From assembly GCA_948567375.1 (NCBI GenBank), contig OX419755.1, positions 46,567,001-46,631,000 on the forward strand: a DNA stretch of 64,000 nt, given 5' to 3'. Both the position numbers and the translations under genes were made by a program. Source of the DNA: Lunularia cruciata (taxonomy: Eukaryota; Streptophyta; Marchantiopsida; Lunulariales; Lunulariaceae). This document shows, in pieces, positions 62,701-64,000 of the stretch; the stretch's first letter is position 1, and each line of letters opens with the position of its first letter. The notes beneath the pieces were generated by a model. That model searched no databases and was not told the DNA's origin. It worked only from the letters and a program-made list of their open reading frames with translations.

Positions 62701-64000
62701 ACATGATCCCATTGACAACAACCCTCAATGGATCCCAACATACTCAAGAGGGACTTGGCACCCAAAGTTTTATAAAACACAAAAAATATTTATACACTAT
62801 CAATATCACAAAATTCTAGTTAGAGCAACTAACATTCCTACATTCTTGACATTCAGCCCAACATATCGCAATGCAAACAAGCACAAACTTACTTTTAAAA
62901 TAATGTGCAAGCCAATGCATATCAATGCTTATAAGCTAATCCCAATGGAGCTTCAACATAAATACACCAATTTGAATCATAAAACACATGCAATTAAATT
63001 TCAATATAGTATAATATAATTTATAAAATATTTTTATTTTAATGATTTTACATTAAACTCTTTGATAAAGAATGAAGAATGCTCACTATACTTTTAAAAT
63101 TGATTAAGAAAACCCATGTTAATATATTTATTGTGGATTAAGAAGATCACGCACCTGAAGGTTAAAAAAAAACATTTTATTGCAATAATTCTTGTCTCCT
63201 CCTTACTTTGCTCAAGCCCCATCACAAGACCTTGGTCTAAAACTCTACCTCCTTTACAGAATCACCATCATCATCTAACCAAATATCTACTTTGTCTATC
63301 AAAAAATTATGCAAAAAAATTATGTATGTGTTATTACACATAAACTAATCTATTTCAACAAATATGCATTTCTCCCATGATGTTTTAGCTGTATCCTTAA
63401 TTCCATTGGAGAATGCAAGTGTGCTTTTAGCACTAAAATACAATGTTCATTCAACACTCTTGTTCTTGCCTGCAACGCATTTGTTGAACATGTGTTTTTC
63501 TTTTGTCCATGCTTGCACAAAAGAGTGCACAAGATATTTCATTGGAACCTAACCTTAATCACCAATTAGATATTGATTTTGGTTAAACACAAAACATGCT
63601 CCTTGCATATTCAAATCTGCCAAGAGAGGAGATTTCTTCACACATGTCATATCATGACAAGAGTTTAATATCTATGTCATCATACTAAGTATATCCACTT
63701 TGAGCACACAAACTCAATAAATAATGAAACCTTCACTACAAAAAATATACTTGTATCAAAGTTCAATCTAAATAAGCACTCAATAAGAAATGTATTTGAA
63801 ACTATGTTCAATACTCTTACTTCATTGTCTTACTTCCAATGAAGTGTATTATTCTTCTCTTATTGTTGCTTATTACTTGAATGTTGATTAAATAAGACCC
63901 CTTCTGATTGTAATATAATTCTCCATCCACAATTGGTCATTGTGCTAAAGGAAAAGAGTTCCATCAATGAGTCCTATTCAACCCTTTTTGAGTCAAATAA
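62701..64000. other. AT-rich interval, no gene seen
   Basis: Short ORFs only. No repeat boundary or RNA gene can be supported. Confidence 0.5.

Overview
The window is nuclear DNA of a land plant. Its three recognisable host genes are split by short GT-AG introns and match plant families: the large cap-binding subunit CBP80/ABH1, a plastid-lumen FKBP (FKBP19 type), and the NatC subunit NAA35/Mak10. The transposable elements are plant-type: chromodomain Ty3/gypsy elements primed by initiator-Met tRNA, and LINEs. A seed-free plant (bryophyte, lycophyte or fern) is my best guess from the look of the proteins and of one reverse-transcriptase family, but the sequence does not prove it. Gene families were recognised from memory of homologues, not by search.

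Layout. 1-3.9 kb: a cluster of related dispersed repeats carrying a 15-nt hairpin. 4.1-6.8 kb, minus strand: the first seven exons (217 codons) of CBP80, with the rest of the gene missing from the window. 7-9.3 kb: AT-rich, no gene seen. 9.3-22.5 kb: a nest in which one plus-strand LINE is interrupted by an opposite-strand LINE, then by a complete chromodomain gypsy element, then by a solo LTR with a perfect 5-bp target duplication that splits the LINE's GDFN endonuclease motif. 22.5-30.5 kb: AT-rich DNA with two decayed LINE pieces and a second solo LTR. 30.6-33.5 kb, plus strand: FKBP19-like gene, nine exons, 257 residues, with a likely GC-AG first intron and a twin-arginine lumen signal. 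35-37.1 kb: tandem array of the hairpin repeat. 38.1-39.8 kb, minus strand: a probable multi-exon gene I do not recognise. 41.2-49.0 kb, plus strand: a complete NAA35 gene, 17 exons, 752 residues, with four repeat insertions in its introns. 49-52 kb: tandem duplications. 52.0-58.6 kb: a second full-length gypsy element, plus strand, with both LTRs, PBS, PPT and a degenerate polyprotein. 59.8-60.5 kb, minus strand: a decayed reverse transcriptase of another family (DDTH motif). The last 3.5 kb is AT-rich with no gene seen.

The host genes act in unrelated processes (nuclear RNA, plastid lumen, protein N-terminal acetylation) and show no operon-like arrangement. Every retroelement reading frame I checked contains stops, frameshifts or altered catalytic residues, so all copies look non-autonomous now. 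The least explained material is the hairpin repeat family: it recurs near and inside genes, always antisense to the two recognised genes that carry it, and shows paired base changes in its stem.
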